Assembly: GCA_946478645.1 (NCBI GenBank)
Contig: CAMLCW010000108.1
Coordinates: forward strand, 1 to 13,423
DNA from: an uncultured Variovorax sp.
Lineage (GTDB): Bacteria; Pseudomonadota; Gammaproteobacteria; Burkholderiales; Burkholderiaceae
Length of the DNA stretch: 13,423 bases
Direction of reading: 5' to 3'
The stretch's first letter is position 1; each line of letters starts with the position of its first letter. Below the pieces are notes generated by a model that worked only from the letters and a program-made list of their open reading frames with translations, was not told the DNA's origin and did no database searches. This document shows positions 5,323-12,916 of the stretch, one piece after another. Both the position numbers and the translations under genes were made by a program.

Positions 5323-7797
5323 ATGCCAACGTCTTCCTCCCGCACCGCGGCCCTGCGGCCGTCTTCCCTCTGCCTGGCCCTTGCGCTCGCCGCTTCGGGC
5401 GGCGCGGCCGTTGCGCAGGCCAACGCGCCTGCCGCAGCCGCGGCAAGCCACGACATTCCCGCAGGCGCGCTCGGCCCGGCGCTGTCGCGCTTTGCCGCAC
5501 AGGCCGGCGTCACGCTGTCGTTCGACCCTTCGCTGACCGAAGGCCGCCGCACCGACGGCCTGCGCGGCAGCCATGCGGTGGGCGACGGCTTCGCCCGCCT
5601 GCTCGCGGGCACGGGGCTCCAGGCCGTGCCGCGCGAGGGCGGCGGCTACACGCTGCGCCCGCAGCCGGCGCCCGGCGCGGGCCCCTCTGCCGCCTCGGCG
5701 GGTGCGGGCGCCGCGATGCTCAGCGAAGTGCGCGTCACCGCGCAGGCCGAGCGCGCAGTCACCGAAGGCTCGGGCTCCTATGCCAGCCGCCGCGTGACCG
5801 TGGGCAAGGGCGAGCAGGCGCTGAAGGAGATTCCGCAGTCGGTCACGGTGGTCACGCGCCAGAAGATGGACGACCAGAACCTCCACACCATCGACGACGT
5901 GCTGGCCCAGTCGACGGGCATCACGATGTACGACAGCCCGATGGGCGGGCGCTATGTGTATTCGCGCGGCTTTCGCGTCGACACCTACCAGTACGACGGC
6001 GTGAACCGCGCCTTCTACTATCCGCAGGCCAACAGCTTCACGAGCAACGCCGCCACGCTCGACCGCGTGGAGGTGGTGCGCGGCGCCACCGGCCTGCTGC
6101 AGGGCGCCGGTTCGCCGAGCGCCACCATCAACCTGGTGCGCAAGCGCCCGACGCCCGACCGGCAGCTTCAGGTGTCGGCCAGTGCGGGCTCGTGGAACAA
6201 CTTCCGCGCCGAGGTCGACGCGAGCGGCCCGTTGAACGAGGCCGGCACGCTGCGCGGCCGCGTGGTCGGCAGCGCCAACGACCGCGACTATTTCTACAAC
6301 CACGCGAAGAGCCGCACCGGCGTGCTCTATGCGGTGCTCGAGGCCGACCTCGGCCCGCAGACGCTGCTTACCGTCGGCGCCAGCCACGAGAAGCTGCAGG
6401 CGCGGCCCTTCTTCCAGGGCCTGCCGCGCTACAGCAACGGCGCCGACCTGCACCTGCGCCGCTCGACCTCGCTCGTGGCCGACTGGAACCGCTGGGACAG
6501 CGCGCAGACCTCGGCCTTCGCCGAGCTCGCGCACCGCTTCAATGCCGACTGGTCGCTCAAGGTCACTGCCGGCTATGTGCGCGAGGCGCAGGACATCAAG
6601 TACGCCTTTGCGCTCGGCGCCGTCAACCCCGCGACCTTGCGCGGCAACGTGATGTACGCGGGCCTGTTCGATTTCGAGACCGACAACAAGACGCTCGACA
6701 TCGCCGTCGACGGCAAGTTCGAGGCCTTCGGCCGCAGGCACTCGGTGAACTTCGGCGCCAACACCGCCCGCATGCGCAACCACAGCGACTTCTCGCTGAT
6801 CCAGTTGCCCGGCGTGGCCAACAACGTCTTTGCGCCGGTCTCGGCCATCGCCGAGCCGAGCCGCGCCACCTTCCTGGCCGAGCGCTACCGCGGCGGCGAC
6901 ACCGACACGCGCATCACCCAGTCGGGCGCCTACGGCGTGGCGCGCCTGAGCCTGAGCGATCCGCTGACGCTGGTGCTCGGCGCGCGCGTCACGCGCTACC
7001 GCGCCAACGAGCGCGACCGCCTGACCGGCGCCGCCACCGTCGATCCGTACCGCGAGAGCGGCGTGCTCACGCCCTACGGCGGCCTGGTCTATGCGCTGAG
7101 CCCGCAATGGTCGGCCTATGCGAGCTACGCCGACATCTTCCAGCCGCAGAACGCGCTGACCGCCGCCGGCGACATGCTGCCGCCGGTGAAGGGCCGCAAC
7201 TACGAACTGGGCCTGAAGGGCGAACTGATGGACGGCAAGGTCAACGCGTCGCTCGCGCTGTTCCGCGTCGACCAGAACAACCGCGCGCAGGAAGACCTGA
7301 GCAACGTGTGCACGCGCAGCACCTACTGCTACGTATCGACCGGCAAGGTGCGCAGCCAGGGCTTCGACGCCGAGATCAGCGGCGAGCTGGCGCGCGGCTG
7401 GCAGGTGTTCGCGGGCTACACCTTCAACGAGTTCAGGTACCTGAACGACACCGCGAATGCCGGCATCGACTTTGCCAGCACCTATTCGCCGAAGCACATG
7501 CTGCGCCTCTGGACCGACTACCGCCTGCCCGGCGCGCTCAACGCGTGGACCGTGGGCGGCGGCGTCAACTTCCAGACCGCGAGCTCGCGCACCACCGGCG
7601 CGATCACGCTGGAGCAGGCCTCCTACGCGGTCTGGGGCGCGCGCATCGGCTACCAGATCAACCGCAACTGGTCGGCCGCGCTGAACGTGAGCAACCTGTT
7701 CGACAAGACCTACTTCCAGACCATCGGCGCGCCGGCCTGGGGCAACGTCTATGGCGAGCCGCGCAGTGCGATGGTGACGTTGCGCGGGAAGTTCTAG
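5323..7797 (+). CDS. TonB-dependent siderophore receptor with N-terminal STN signalling domain (FecA/FpvA type)
   Basis: This encodes an 824-residue outer-membrane receptor. The signal peptide covers about residues 1-31 (hydrophobic LCLALALAASGGAAVA, likely cleaved after AVA). The STN signalling domain is at about 42-112 (HDIPAGALGPALSRFAAQAG, then FARLLAGTGL and YTL). A TonB-box-like EVRVTA lies near 134-139. The plug is at about 165-275, with KEIPQSVTVVTRQKM near 168-182, DRVEVVRGATGLLQGAGSPS and INLVRKRP. The 22-strand barrel fills the rest and ends in an aromatic residue (GKF), as outer-membrane barrels do. Cysteines 663 and 669 could form a disulfide in an extracellular loop. Presence of STN means the receptor should signal to the adjacent FecR. 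ATG 5323 is preferred over ATG 5272 because it begins a clean signal peptide, has AGGA upstream (5307-5310) and leaves room for the promoter. The siderophore is not identifiable from sequence alone. Confidence 0.93.
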   Translation: MPTSSSRTAALRPSSLCLALALAASGGAAVAQANAPAAAAASHDIPAGALGPALSRFAAQAGVTLSFDPSLTEGRRTDGLRGSHAVGDGFARLLAGTGLQAVPREGGGYTLRPQPAPGAGPSAASAGAGAAMLSEVRVTAQAERAVTEGSGSYASRRVTVGKGEQALKEIPQSVTVVTRQKMDDQNLHTIDDVLAQSTGITMYDSPMGGRYVYSRGFRVDTYQYDGVNRAFYYPQANSFTSNAATLDRVEVVRGATGLLQGAGSPSATINLVRKRPTPDRQLQVSASAGSWNNFRAEVDASGPLNEAGTLRGRVVGSANDRDYFYNHAKSRTGVLYAVLEADLGPQTLLTVGASHEKLQARPFFQGLPRYSNGADLHLRRSTSLVADWNRWDSAQTSAFAELAHRFNADWSLKVTAGYVREAQDIKYAFALGAVNPATLRGNVMYAGLFDFETDNKTLDIAVDGKFEAFGRRHSVNFGANTARMRNHSDFSLIQLPGVANNVFAPVSAIAEPSRATFLAERYRGGDTDTRITQSGAYGVARLSLSDPLTLVLGARVTRYRANERDRLTGAATVDPYRESGVLTPYGGLVYALSPQWSAYASYADIFQPQNALTAAGDMLPPVKGRNYELGLKGELMDGKVNASLALFRVDQNNRAQEDLSNVCTRSTYCYVSTGKVRSQGFDAEISGELARGWQVFAGYTFNEFRYLNDTANAGIDFASTYSPKHMLRLWTDYRLPGALNAWTVGGGVNFQTASSRTTGAITLEQASYAVWGARIGYQINRNWSAALNVSNLFDKTYFQTIGAPAWGNVYGEPRSAMVTLRGKF

Positions 7798-7807
7798 CCA
7801 GATCCAG

Positions 7808-9607
7808 CTAGAGCCGGCGCGACGCGATGCGCACCGGCATCGACAACAGGATCTGCGCCATGCTCTTGCCCAGCGGATCGGTGCGCAGCGAGGCCATGCC
7901 GCCGCCGCCCAGGGCTTCTTCGCAGACGAAGTTGAAGGCGCCGATGCCCGGCAGCGCGTAGCGCGTGACCCGGCCCTCGACCAGATGCGCCATGTAGGCG
8001 CGCACGGCCTCGGCGGTCAACTGTTCGCGCAGCACCGGCAGGTAGCGCGGCTCGCGCGCGAGGATGCCGATGTTGGAGACGTCGCCCTTGTCGCCGCTGC
8101 GGGCACAGGCCAGGCGGATCAGCGGCACCTCGAGAAATTCATCGTCGGCGTCCGACTCGGTTGTCTCTGCTTGCGGCGCCGTGTCATCGGCCGCCGCAAC
8201 ATCCCCCGCATGCATCGCCACCGCCACGGGCCACGCCTCGCCCGCCATCTCGACCATGGGCGTGAACAGCGCCTTGTCCACGAGCAGCGGAAACTGCCGG
8301 ATCGACAGCGCGACCGACGGCCGCCCGCCACCGAGGCCCGTGGTGCCCGGCGCCCACGAGGTGCCGGCCGCGGCGATCTCGCGCGCGAAGAGCGCGAGCG
8401 GCGCTTTTTCCGCGTGCGTCACGGCCACGCGCAGCACCGCCTGGCGCGGTGGCCGCGGGGTGGCGTGCGGGCCGTAGCACTGCTCGGCGCCCAGCACGTC
8501 GATGTGGGTGGCCGAGAAGTCGGCCCAGCCGCGCTGCGCGAAGAGCTCGCGCGTCCGGCGCAGCATGGCCTCGCCACTGCGCCGCGCCTTGGCTGCGGCA
8601 TCGAAGCCGACGATCAGCAGCTCGGCGTTGCAGCGATAGCCCGCGGCGTAGGTGGCGGTGACTTTGTAGCGGTCCGACGGCGCACGGCCGCGCGCGCCCG
8701 AGACGCGCACGGCATCGGCACCCACGGCCTCGATCTGCACGCTGCGGAAGTCGCAGGTCACGTCGGGCAGCAGGTAGGCCGCGGGGTCGCCGATCTCGTA
8801 GAGCAGCTGCTCGCCCACGGTGGCCCGGCTCACGAGCCCGCCGGTACCCGGCGGCTTGCCGACGACGAAGCTGCCGTCGGGCGCGCATTCGACCACCGGG
8901 TAGCCGATGTGCGCCCAGTCGGGCACCTGTTCCCAGTCGGTGTGCAGGCCGCCGGTGGCCTGCGCGCCGCACTCGATGATGTGGCCGGCCAGGCTGCCGC
9001 CCGCAAGGCGGTCCCAGTCGTCGTCGGCCCAGCCGAACTCGTGCATCAGCGCGCCGAGCGTGACGGCGCTGTCGACGCAGCGGCCCGTGATGACGATCTG
9101 CGCACCGGCATCGAGCGCCCGCGCGATCGGCACCGCGCCCAGGTAGGCGTTGGCGCTCACGAGGCGTTCGGGCAGCGGTGCGCCGGTGAGCATGTGGCCG
9201 ATGCCCTGCGCGCGCAGCGCGTCGGCATGCGGCAGCGCATCGTCGCCCGTGACCACGGCGATGCGCGGCGCGAGCCCCATGCCGGCCGCCAATGTCGTGA
9301 GCGCGGCGGCGCAGGCGCGCGGGTTCACGCCGCCGGCATTGGCGATCACGCGGATGCCGCGGCGCATCACCTCGGTCAGCACGGCGGCCATGGCGGTGTC
9401 GACGAAGTCGGTGGCGTAGCCGGCCTCGGGGTTCTTGAGCTTCGCGCCGGCCAGCAGCGACATCGTGAGCTCGGCGAGATAGTCGAACACGAGGTAGTCG
9501 ACGTCGCCGCCTGCCACGAGCTGCGGCGCGCCCGTGCTGCTGTCACCCCAGAAGCCCGAGGCGCCGCCGATGCGCACGGTCTTCTTCTGCTTGTGCGTGG
9601 TGCTCAT
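7808..9607 (-). CDS. AtuA-family protein (DUF1446 plus C-terminal AtuA ferredoxin-like domain)
   Basis: This encodes 599 residues. The DUF1446 part fills about residues 10-450, with the N-terminal signature RIGGASGFWGDS (12-23), VDYLVFDYLAELTMS and the NAGGVNPRACA block. The C-terminal domain (about 490-595) begins with PLIRLACARSGDKGDVSNIG, the hallmark of the AtuA-like ferredoxin-fold domain, and ends in FNFVCEEALGGGG. AtuA was named in the acyclic terpene (citronellol/geraniol) pathway of Pseudomonas, but its exact step is unsettled and relatives occur in many CoA-linked catabolic operons. No geranyl-CoA carboxylase subunits are in this window, so terpene use cannot be claimed. No signal peptide is present. 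The start at 9607 lies seven bases after the Bug stop, with a weak GAGTGAG ribosome-binding sequence. It is the last gene of the minus-strand operon and ends ten bases from the convergent receptor gene. Confidence 0.87.
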   Translation of the reverse strand: MSTTHKQKKTVRIGGASGFWGDSSTGAPQLVAGGDVDYLVFDYLAELTMSLLAGAKLKNPEAGYATDFVDTAMAAVLTEVMRRGIRVIANAGGVNPRACAAALTTLAAGMGLAPRIAVVTGDDALPHADALRAQGIGHMLTGAPLPERLVSANAYLGAVPIARALDAGAQIVITGRCVDSAVTLGALMHEFGWADDDWDRLAGGSLAGHIIECGAQATGGLHTDWEQVPDWAHIGYPVVECAPDGSFVVGKPPGTGGLVSRATVGEQLLYEIGDPAAYLLPDVTCDFRSVQIEAVGADAVRVSGARGRAPSDRYKVTATYAAGYRCNAELLIVGFDAAAKARRSGEAMLRRTRELFAQRGWADFSATHIDVLGAEQCYGPHATPRPPRQAVLRVAVTHAEKAPLALFAREIAAAGTSWAPGTTGLGGGRPSVALSIRQFPLLVDKALFTPMVEMAGEAWPVAVAMHAGDVAAADDTAPQAETTESDADDEFLEVPLIRLACARSGDKGDVSNIGILAREPRYLPVLREQLTAEAVRAYMAHLVEGRVTRYALPGIGAFNFVCEEALGGGGMASLRTDPLGKSMAQILLSMPVRIASRRL

Positions 9608-9614
9608 CGCGTGC

Positions 9615-10583
9615 TCACTCAGGCTCGATGCCGGCGGCGCGGATCACACGGCCCCACTTCTGCGACTCGGCGGCCTGGAACTGCGCCAGCGCCTCTGGCG
9701 TGCCGGTGGCGGCCTCGCCGCTCGAGATGGCCTGGTAGGCGACGATGGCCGGCGACGCCGTCACCTTCACCAGCATTTCATTGAGTTTGCGCGTCACGTC
9801 GGTGGGTGCGCCCGCGGGTAGGTAGACGGCGGTCCAGTACGACATGTCGTAGCCCTTTACACCCGCTTCGGCCACGGTGGGCAGCGTGGGCACGGCGGCC
9901 AGGCGCTTGTCGCCGCTCACGGCCAGCGCGCGCAGCTTGCCGCTCTTGACGTGCGGCAGCGCGGTGGGCGCGTCGGCGAACATGAAGTCGATCTGCCCGC
10001 CCAGCAGGTCGGTGATCGCCATCGGGTTGCTCTTGTAGGGCACGTGCATCATGTCGATGCCCGCCATCTGCTTGAGCAGCTCGCTCGCGACGCGGCTGGA
10101 CGAACTGCCGCTGCCGAAGTTGAGCTTGCCCGGCGACTTCTTCGCCGCCGCCACGAGGTCGGCCACCGACTTGATCGGCGAGTCGGCGCCCACCAGCAGC
10201 AGCATGTGGCCCTTGGACAGCAGCGTGACCGGCGTGAAGTCCTTCACCGGGTCGTAGGGCAGCTTCTTGTACAGGTGCTCGTTGGCGGCGTGCGTGGTGT
10301 TGGTGGTCATCAGCAGCGTGTAGCCGTCGGGCGCGGCCTTGGCGACGTACTGCGCGGCAATGAATCCGCTGGCGCCGGCGCGGTTCTCCACGATCACCGG
10401 CACCTTGTACTCTGCCGTCAAGGCCTGCGCGATGCTGCGCGCCTGCTGGTCGGTACCGCTGCCCGCCGCGAACGGCACGACGACGGTGAGGGGCTTGGCG
10501 GGATAGTCCTGCGCGTGGGCAGGTGCTGCCGCCGCGGCCGCGAAGGCCAGGACCGCGCCGAGGCGGAAGATCGAAGTGCGCAT
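9615..10583 (-). CDS. Bug/TctC-family tripartite tricarboxylate transporter substrate-binding protein
   Basis: This encodes a 322-residue secreted protein. Residues 1-24 form a clear signal peptide (alanine-rich core, cleavage after AHA). The mature part opens with DYPAKPLTVVVPFAAGSGTD, the standard Bug N-terminus, and carries GYTLLMTTNTTHA, KLNFGSGSSSS, MMHVPYKS, GGQIDFMFAD and GKLRALAVSGDKR, all typical family blocks. It ends in KWGRVIRAAGIEPE. Bug proteins bind carboxylates and related ligands in the periplasm. The membrane subunits TctA and TctB are absent here, which is common because Burkholderiales carry many orphan Bugs. ATG 10583 is chosen for the signal peptide and a GGAGA ribosome-binding sequence about ten bases upstream. 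It sits between the CoA transferase gene (61-base gap) and the AtuA gene (7-base gap), so it probably imports or senses the substrate of that pathway. Confidence 0.93.
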   Translation of the reverse strand: MRTSIFRLGAVLAFAAAAAAPAHAQDYPAKPLTVVVPFAAGSGTDQQARSIAQALTAEYKVPVIVENRAGASGFIAAQYVAKAAPDGYTLLMTTNTTHAANEHLYKKLPYDPVKDFTPVTLLSKGHMLLLVGADSPIKSVADLVAAAKKSPGKLNFGSGSSSSRVASELLKQMAGIDMMHVPYKSNPMAITDLLGGQIDFMFADAPTALPHVKSGKLRALAVSGDKRLAAVPTLPTVAEAGVKGYDMSYWTAVYLPAGAPTDVTRKLNEMLVKVTASPAIVAYQAISSGEAATGTPEALAQFQAAESQKWGRVIRAAGIEPE

Positions 10584-10644
10584 GGGTGATGTCTCCGTTG
10601 GGATGTCTGTCGTTCTTGGGAAAAAAGGGAAACGCTGCCGTCGC

Positions 10645-11793
10645 TCAGTCGCCGCGCGCCACCGGCGGCGCACCGAGCGCCGCGTTGTGCTCGCCGAGCC
10701 GCGGCGCGACCGCGCGGTGCGCGGGCCGCACGCCGTCGATGGACATCGGCAGCGCCGTCAGGCGGAAATCTTCGCCCGGCACGGGCTGCAGCATGCCCAG
10801 CGCCTCGACCTGCGGATGCGCGATCGCCTCGGGCACGGTGTGCACCGGCGCGCAGGGCACGCCGGCGGCACTGAAGCGCGCCAGCCAGTCGGCGCGGTCG
10901 CGCGCACGCAGCAGCGGACCGATCTGCTCGAACAGCTCGGCCTTGTGCTGCAGCCGCTGGCGGTTGCTTGCGAAGCGCGCGTCGGTGGTCCAGTCGTCGC
11001 GCCCGAGCGCGTGCGCGAACTTGGCGAAGAGCCGGTCGTTGCCGCAGCAGATCAGGAGCGGCGCATCGGCGGTGTCGAAGGCCTCGTAGGGCGCGAAGCC
11101 GGGATGACCCGAGCGGTGGCGCTCGGGCAGCCGGCCTTCGTTGACGTAGGCATCGGCCTTCTGCCCGGTCCAGACCAGCGCGGTCTCGAGCAGCGAGGTG
11201 CTGACCACGCCGCCCCGGCCCGTGAGGTGGCGCCGCTGCAGCAGCGCCAGCGCACCGATCACGGCCCACATGCCGGTGCCCTGGTCGCAGACCGAGGCGC
11301 CGGTGCGCATGGGCGGATCGTCGGGCCCGCCGTTGATGCTCGAAAGCCCGCTGAAGGCCTGGACCAACGGCTCGTAGCCCGGCTGCATGCGGAGCGGCCC
11401 GGTGTGGCCGAAGGCCGATATCTCGCAATAGACGAGCCGCGGATGGCGCGCGCACAGCGAGGGGCCGTCGATGCCCATCGCCTGCGTGACTCCCGGGCGC
11501 AGGTTGTGGATCAGGATGTCCGCGCCCGCCGCGAGCGCCTCGAACGCGGCCATGCCTTCGCTGCTTTTCAGGTCGATGGCGACCGAGCGCTTGCCGCGGT
11601 TGAACACATGGAAGTTGAGCGCATCGCCGTGGCGGAACGCCGGGCCCATGTGGCGTGCATCGTCACCGCCTTCGATGCGCTCGAGCTTCACGACGTCGGC
11701 GCCGAGGTCGGCCAGGATCGCGCCCGCGAAAGGTCCCGCGAGCACCTGTCCGAGTTCGAGCACCCGGATGCCTTCCAGAATCTTAGGGTCCAT
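10645..11793 (-). CDS. CaiB/BaiF-type (class III) CoA transferase
   Basis: This encodes 382 residues, the usual size for family III CoA transferases such as formyl-CoA transferase. The N-terminus LEGIRVLELGQVLAGPFAG (6-24), with ADLGADVVKLE (28-38), is characteristic. ILIHNLRPGV (93-102), the CEISAFGHTGP loop (123-133) and GYEPLVQAFSGLSS follow. D170 in VCDQGTGM aligns by pattern with the catalytic aspartate of formyl-CoA transferase, so the enzyme should be active. It moves CoA from an acyl-CoA to a free carboxylic acid in the cytoplasm; the acid is unknown. ATG 11793 is chosen because the family motif begins a few residues later; ATG 11859 would add 22 residues without similarity to the family as I know it. 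No Shine-Dalgarno sequence is seen; a GC-rich hairpin lies at 11801-11814. It is the first gene of the operon and divergent from the LysR gene. Confidence 0.92.
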   Translation of the reverse strand: MDPKILEGIRVLELGQVLAGPFAGAILADLGADVVKLERIEGGDDARHMGPAFRHGDALNFHVFNRGKRSVAIDLKSSEGMAAFEALAAGADILIHNLRPGVTQAMGIDGPSLCARHPRLVYCEISAFGHTGPLRMQPGYEPLVQAFSGLSSINGGPDDPPMRTGASVCDQGTGMWAVIGALALLQRRHLTGRGGVVSTSLLETALVWTGQKADAYVNEGRLPERHRSGHPGFAPYEAFDTADAPLLICCGNDRLFAKFAHALGRDDWTTDARFASNRQRLQHKAELFEQIGPLLRARDRADWLARFSAAGVPCAPVHTVPEAIAHPQVEALGMLQPVPGEDFRLTALPMSIDGVRPAHRAVAPRLGEHNAALGAPPVARGD

Positions 11794-11800
11794 CTCGCAA

Positions 11801-11814
11801 GGGCCCGTGGGCCC
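11801..11814 (-). other. GC-rich hairpin just upstream of the CoA transferase start
   Basis: GGGCC (11801-11805) and GGCCC (11810-11814) are exact reverse complements around a 4-base loop (CGTG), within the near-palindrome GGGCCC-GT-GGGCCC. On the minus strand it ends seven bases before the chosen ATG (11793-11791), where a ribosome-binding sequence would be expected. It may restrict translation or simply reflect GC-rich composition; a five-pair GC stem in such DNA is not rare. Confidence 0.35.
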
Positions 11815-11857
11815 CTCGTCTCCGTGGTTGTAGATGCCGCCAGTCTGGGCGCCGCGC

Positions 11858-11911
11858 ATTGATCTGGGAAGAACAATATTCCTATATCTGTGATAACTTG
11901 GATGGATCAAT
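11858..11911. promoter_or_regulatory. Shared divergent promoter/operator region of the CoA transferase operon and the LysR gene
   Basis: This is an AT-rich island in a GC-rich region. ATTGATC (11858-11864) and GATCAAT (11905-11911) form a perfect inverted repeat 40 bases apart, centred on TATA (11883-11886). Each arm holds TTGATC, a four-of-six match to a -35 hexamer. Plausible -10 elements overlap at the centre: TATATC on the plus strand (11883-11888, 18-base spacer) and TATAGG on the minus strand (11886-11881, 18-base spacer). Smaller dyads, TATC-TGT-GATA (11885-11895) and TGGAT-N6-ATCCA (11899-11914), could be LysR-type operator elements. Placement between a LysR gene and its divergent target operon is typical. 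Exact promoters are predictions. Confidence 0.5.
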
Positions 11912-11938
11912 CCACCCTCACCCGGGAGCGCCGCATTC

Positions 11939-12841
11939 GTGCGAGTCGACATCACGCTGCAGCAGCTCGAGGCCTTCGCCGAAGTCGCGAAGACCGCCAA
12001 CTTCCGTGCCGCCGCGCAGGCGCTGCACGTGTCGCAGCCGGCGCTGAGCCGCACGGTGCGCATCGTCGAGGCGCTGGTGGGTGCGCGCCTGTTCGACCGC
12101 GACACGCGGCATGTCGCGCTCACGCCGGCCGGGCGCGAGCTGCTACCGATCGCGCTGCGCATCCTGGAGAACTTCAACAGCTCGTTCAGCGAGCTGTCGC
12201 AGTTCCTCGATGGCCGCAGCGGGCACCTGACGATCGCGGCACTGCCCTCCACGGGCGTGGCCCTGCTGCCGCGCGCCATCGCCGAATTTCGCGAGCAGCA
12301 TCCGCAGGTGCAGTTCTCGTTGATCGAAGGGCCGGCCGAGGCGGTGCGCGCCGCGGTGGACGAAGGCCGTGCCGACTTCGCCCTCAGCGTGCGCCCGGGC
12401 CCGCACGAGCCGTTGCTCTACCGGCACCTGCGCGACGACCCCTTCGTGCTGCTGTGCCGGCGCGACGATCCGCTGGCCGCGCGCGCCTCGGCGTCGTGGT
12501 CGGTGTTCGCGACGCGGCCCTTCATTGCGAGCGCTTCGCAGAGCAGCATCCGGCCGATCACCGACGCCGCGTTTCTGCAGCGCGGCCTGCCGGTGCAGCC
12601 CGCGCTCGAATATTCGAGCGTCGCCGTGGCGGGCGCGCTCGTCGCGGCCGGGCTGGGGATCACCGCGCTGCCGCGGCTGGCGCTGCAGCTGTCGCAGAAC
12701 GACGCGCTCGCCACCGTGCCGCTGCAGCGGCCGGTGATGTCGCGCGCCATCGGGCTGATCACGCGCGCGGGACGCTCGCCTTCGCCCGTCGGCCGCGCCT
12801 TCATGGACTTGCTGCATCGGCGTGAATCGGCCCGGCGCTGA
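11939..12841 (+). CDS. LysR-family transcriptional regulator
   Basis: This encodes 300 residues, standard for the family. The winged helix-turn-helix covers about 4-66: TLQQLEAFAEVAKTANFRAA, then AQALHVSQPALSRTVRIVE (26-44) as recognition region, GARLFDR and LTPAGREL. The effector-binding domain covers about 92-290 (GHLTIAALPSTGVALLPRAI, then PQVQFSLIEGPAEAVRAAVDEGRADFA in the usual two-subdomain pattern). A GTG start at 11939 is chosen, with GGGAG (11924-11928) ten bases upstream; no in-frame ATG precedes the motif. It is transcribed away from the CoA transferase/Bug/AtuA operon and shares its control region, so it probably activates that operon when an effector, perhaps the substrate or its CoA ester, is present. 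Autoregulation is likely given the overlapping promoters. The effector cannot be read from the sequence. Confidence 0.93.
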   Translation: MRVDITLQQLEAFAEVAKTANFRAAAQALHVSQPALSRTVRIVEALVGARLFDRDTRHVALTPAGRELLPIALRILENFNSSFSELSQFLDGRSGHLTIAALPSTGVALLPRAIAEFREQHPQVQFSLIEGPAEAVRAAVDEGRADFALSVRPGPHEPLLYRHLRDDPFVLLCRRDDPLAARASASWSVFATRPFIASASQSSIRPITDAAFLQRGLPVQPALEYSSVAVAGALVAAGLGITALPRLALQLSQNDALATVPLQRPVMSRAIGLITRAGRSPSPVGRAFMDLLHRRESARR

Positions 12842-12881
12842 CTCGGGCACACGGCCGGCTAGAATGCGAATGCTTCTTATT
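12838..12881 (+). promoter_or_regulatory. Fur-box-like operator and possible promoter of the second FecI-like gene
   Basis: AATGCGAATGCTTCTTATT (12863-12881) matches the Fur core TGATAATNATTATCA at 9 of 14 defined positions and shares the AATGnGAnTnnTTCTnA pattern with the site at 3707-3725. A possible promoter overlaps it: TAGAAT (12860-12865, five of six for a -10) and CTGACT (12838-12843, four of six for a -35) with a 16-base spacer. The -35 begins within the end of the LysR gene. Fur bound here would block the -10 element. The call rests on motif match, position and the iron-starvation sigma gene downstream. Confidence 0.6.
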
Positions 12882-12916
12882 TGACAACGTCGGCCCGCCC
12901 CGGCGTGCCGCATGCC

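Noticed and set aside
5137..7497. A 786-codon open frame on the minus strand opposite the siderophore receptor gene.
   Set aside because: Its translation is rich in Arg, Ala, Val and His with no recognisable domain, as expected for a frame opposite a very GC-rich gene. The plus-strand frame has a full signal peptide, STN, plug and barrel.
7985..9784. A 599-codon plus-strand open frame opposite the AtuA-family gene.
   Set aside because: It has the compositional look of an antisense frame, no family motif and no ribosome-binding site, while the minus strand carries clear DUF1446 and AtuA signatures.
12881..12916. TTG 12881 as the start of the second sigma gene, or TTGACA (12881-12886) as a -35 element.
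   Set aside because: The TTG overlaps the Fur-box-like site. The TTGACA has only GC-rich sequence at the expected -10 distance.
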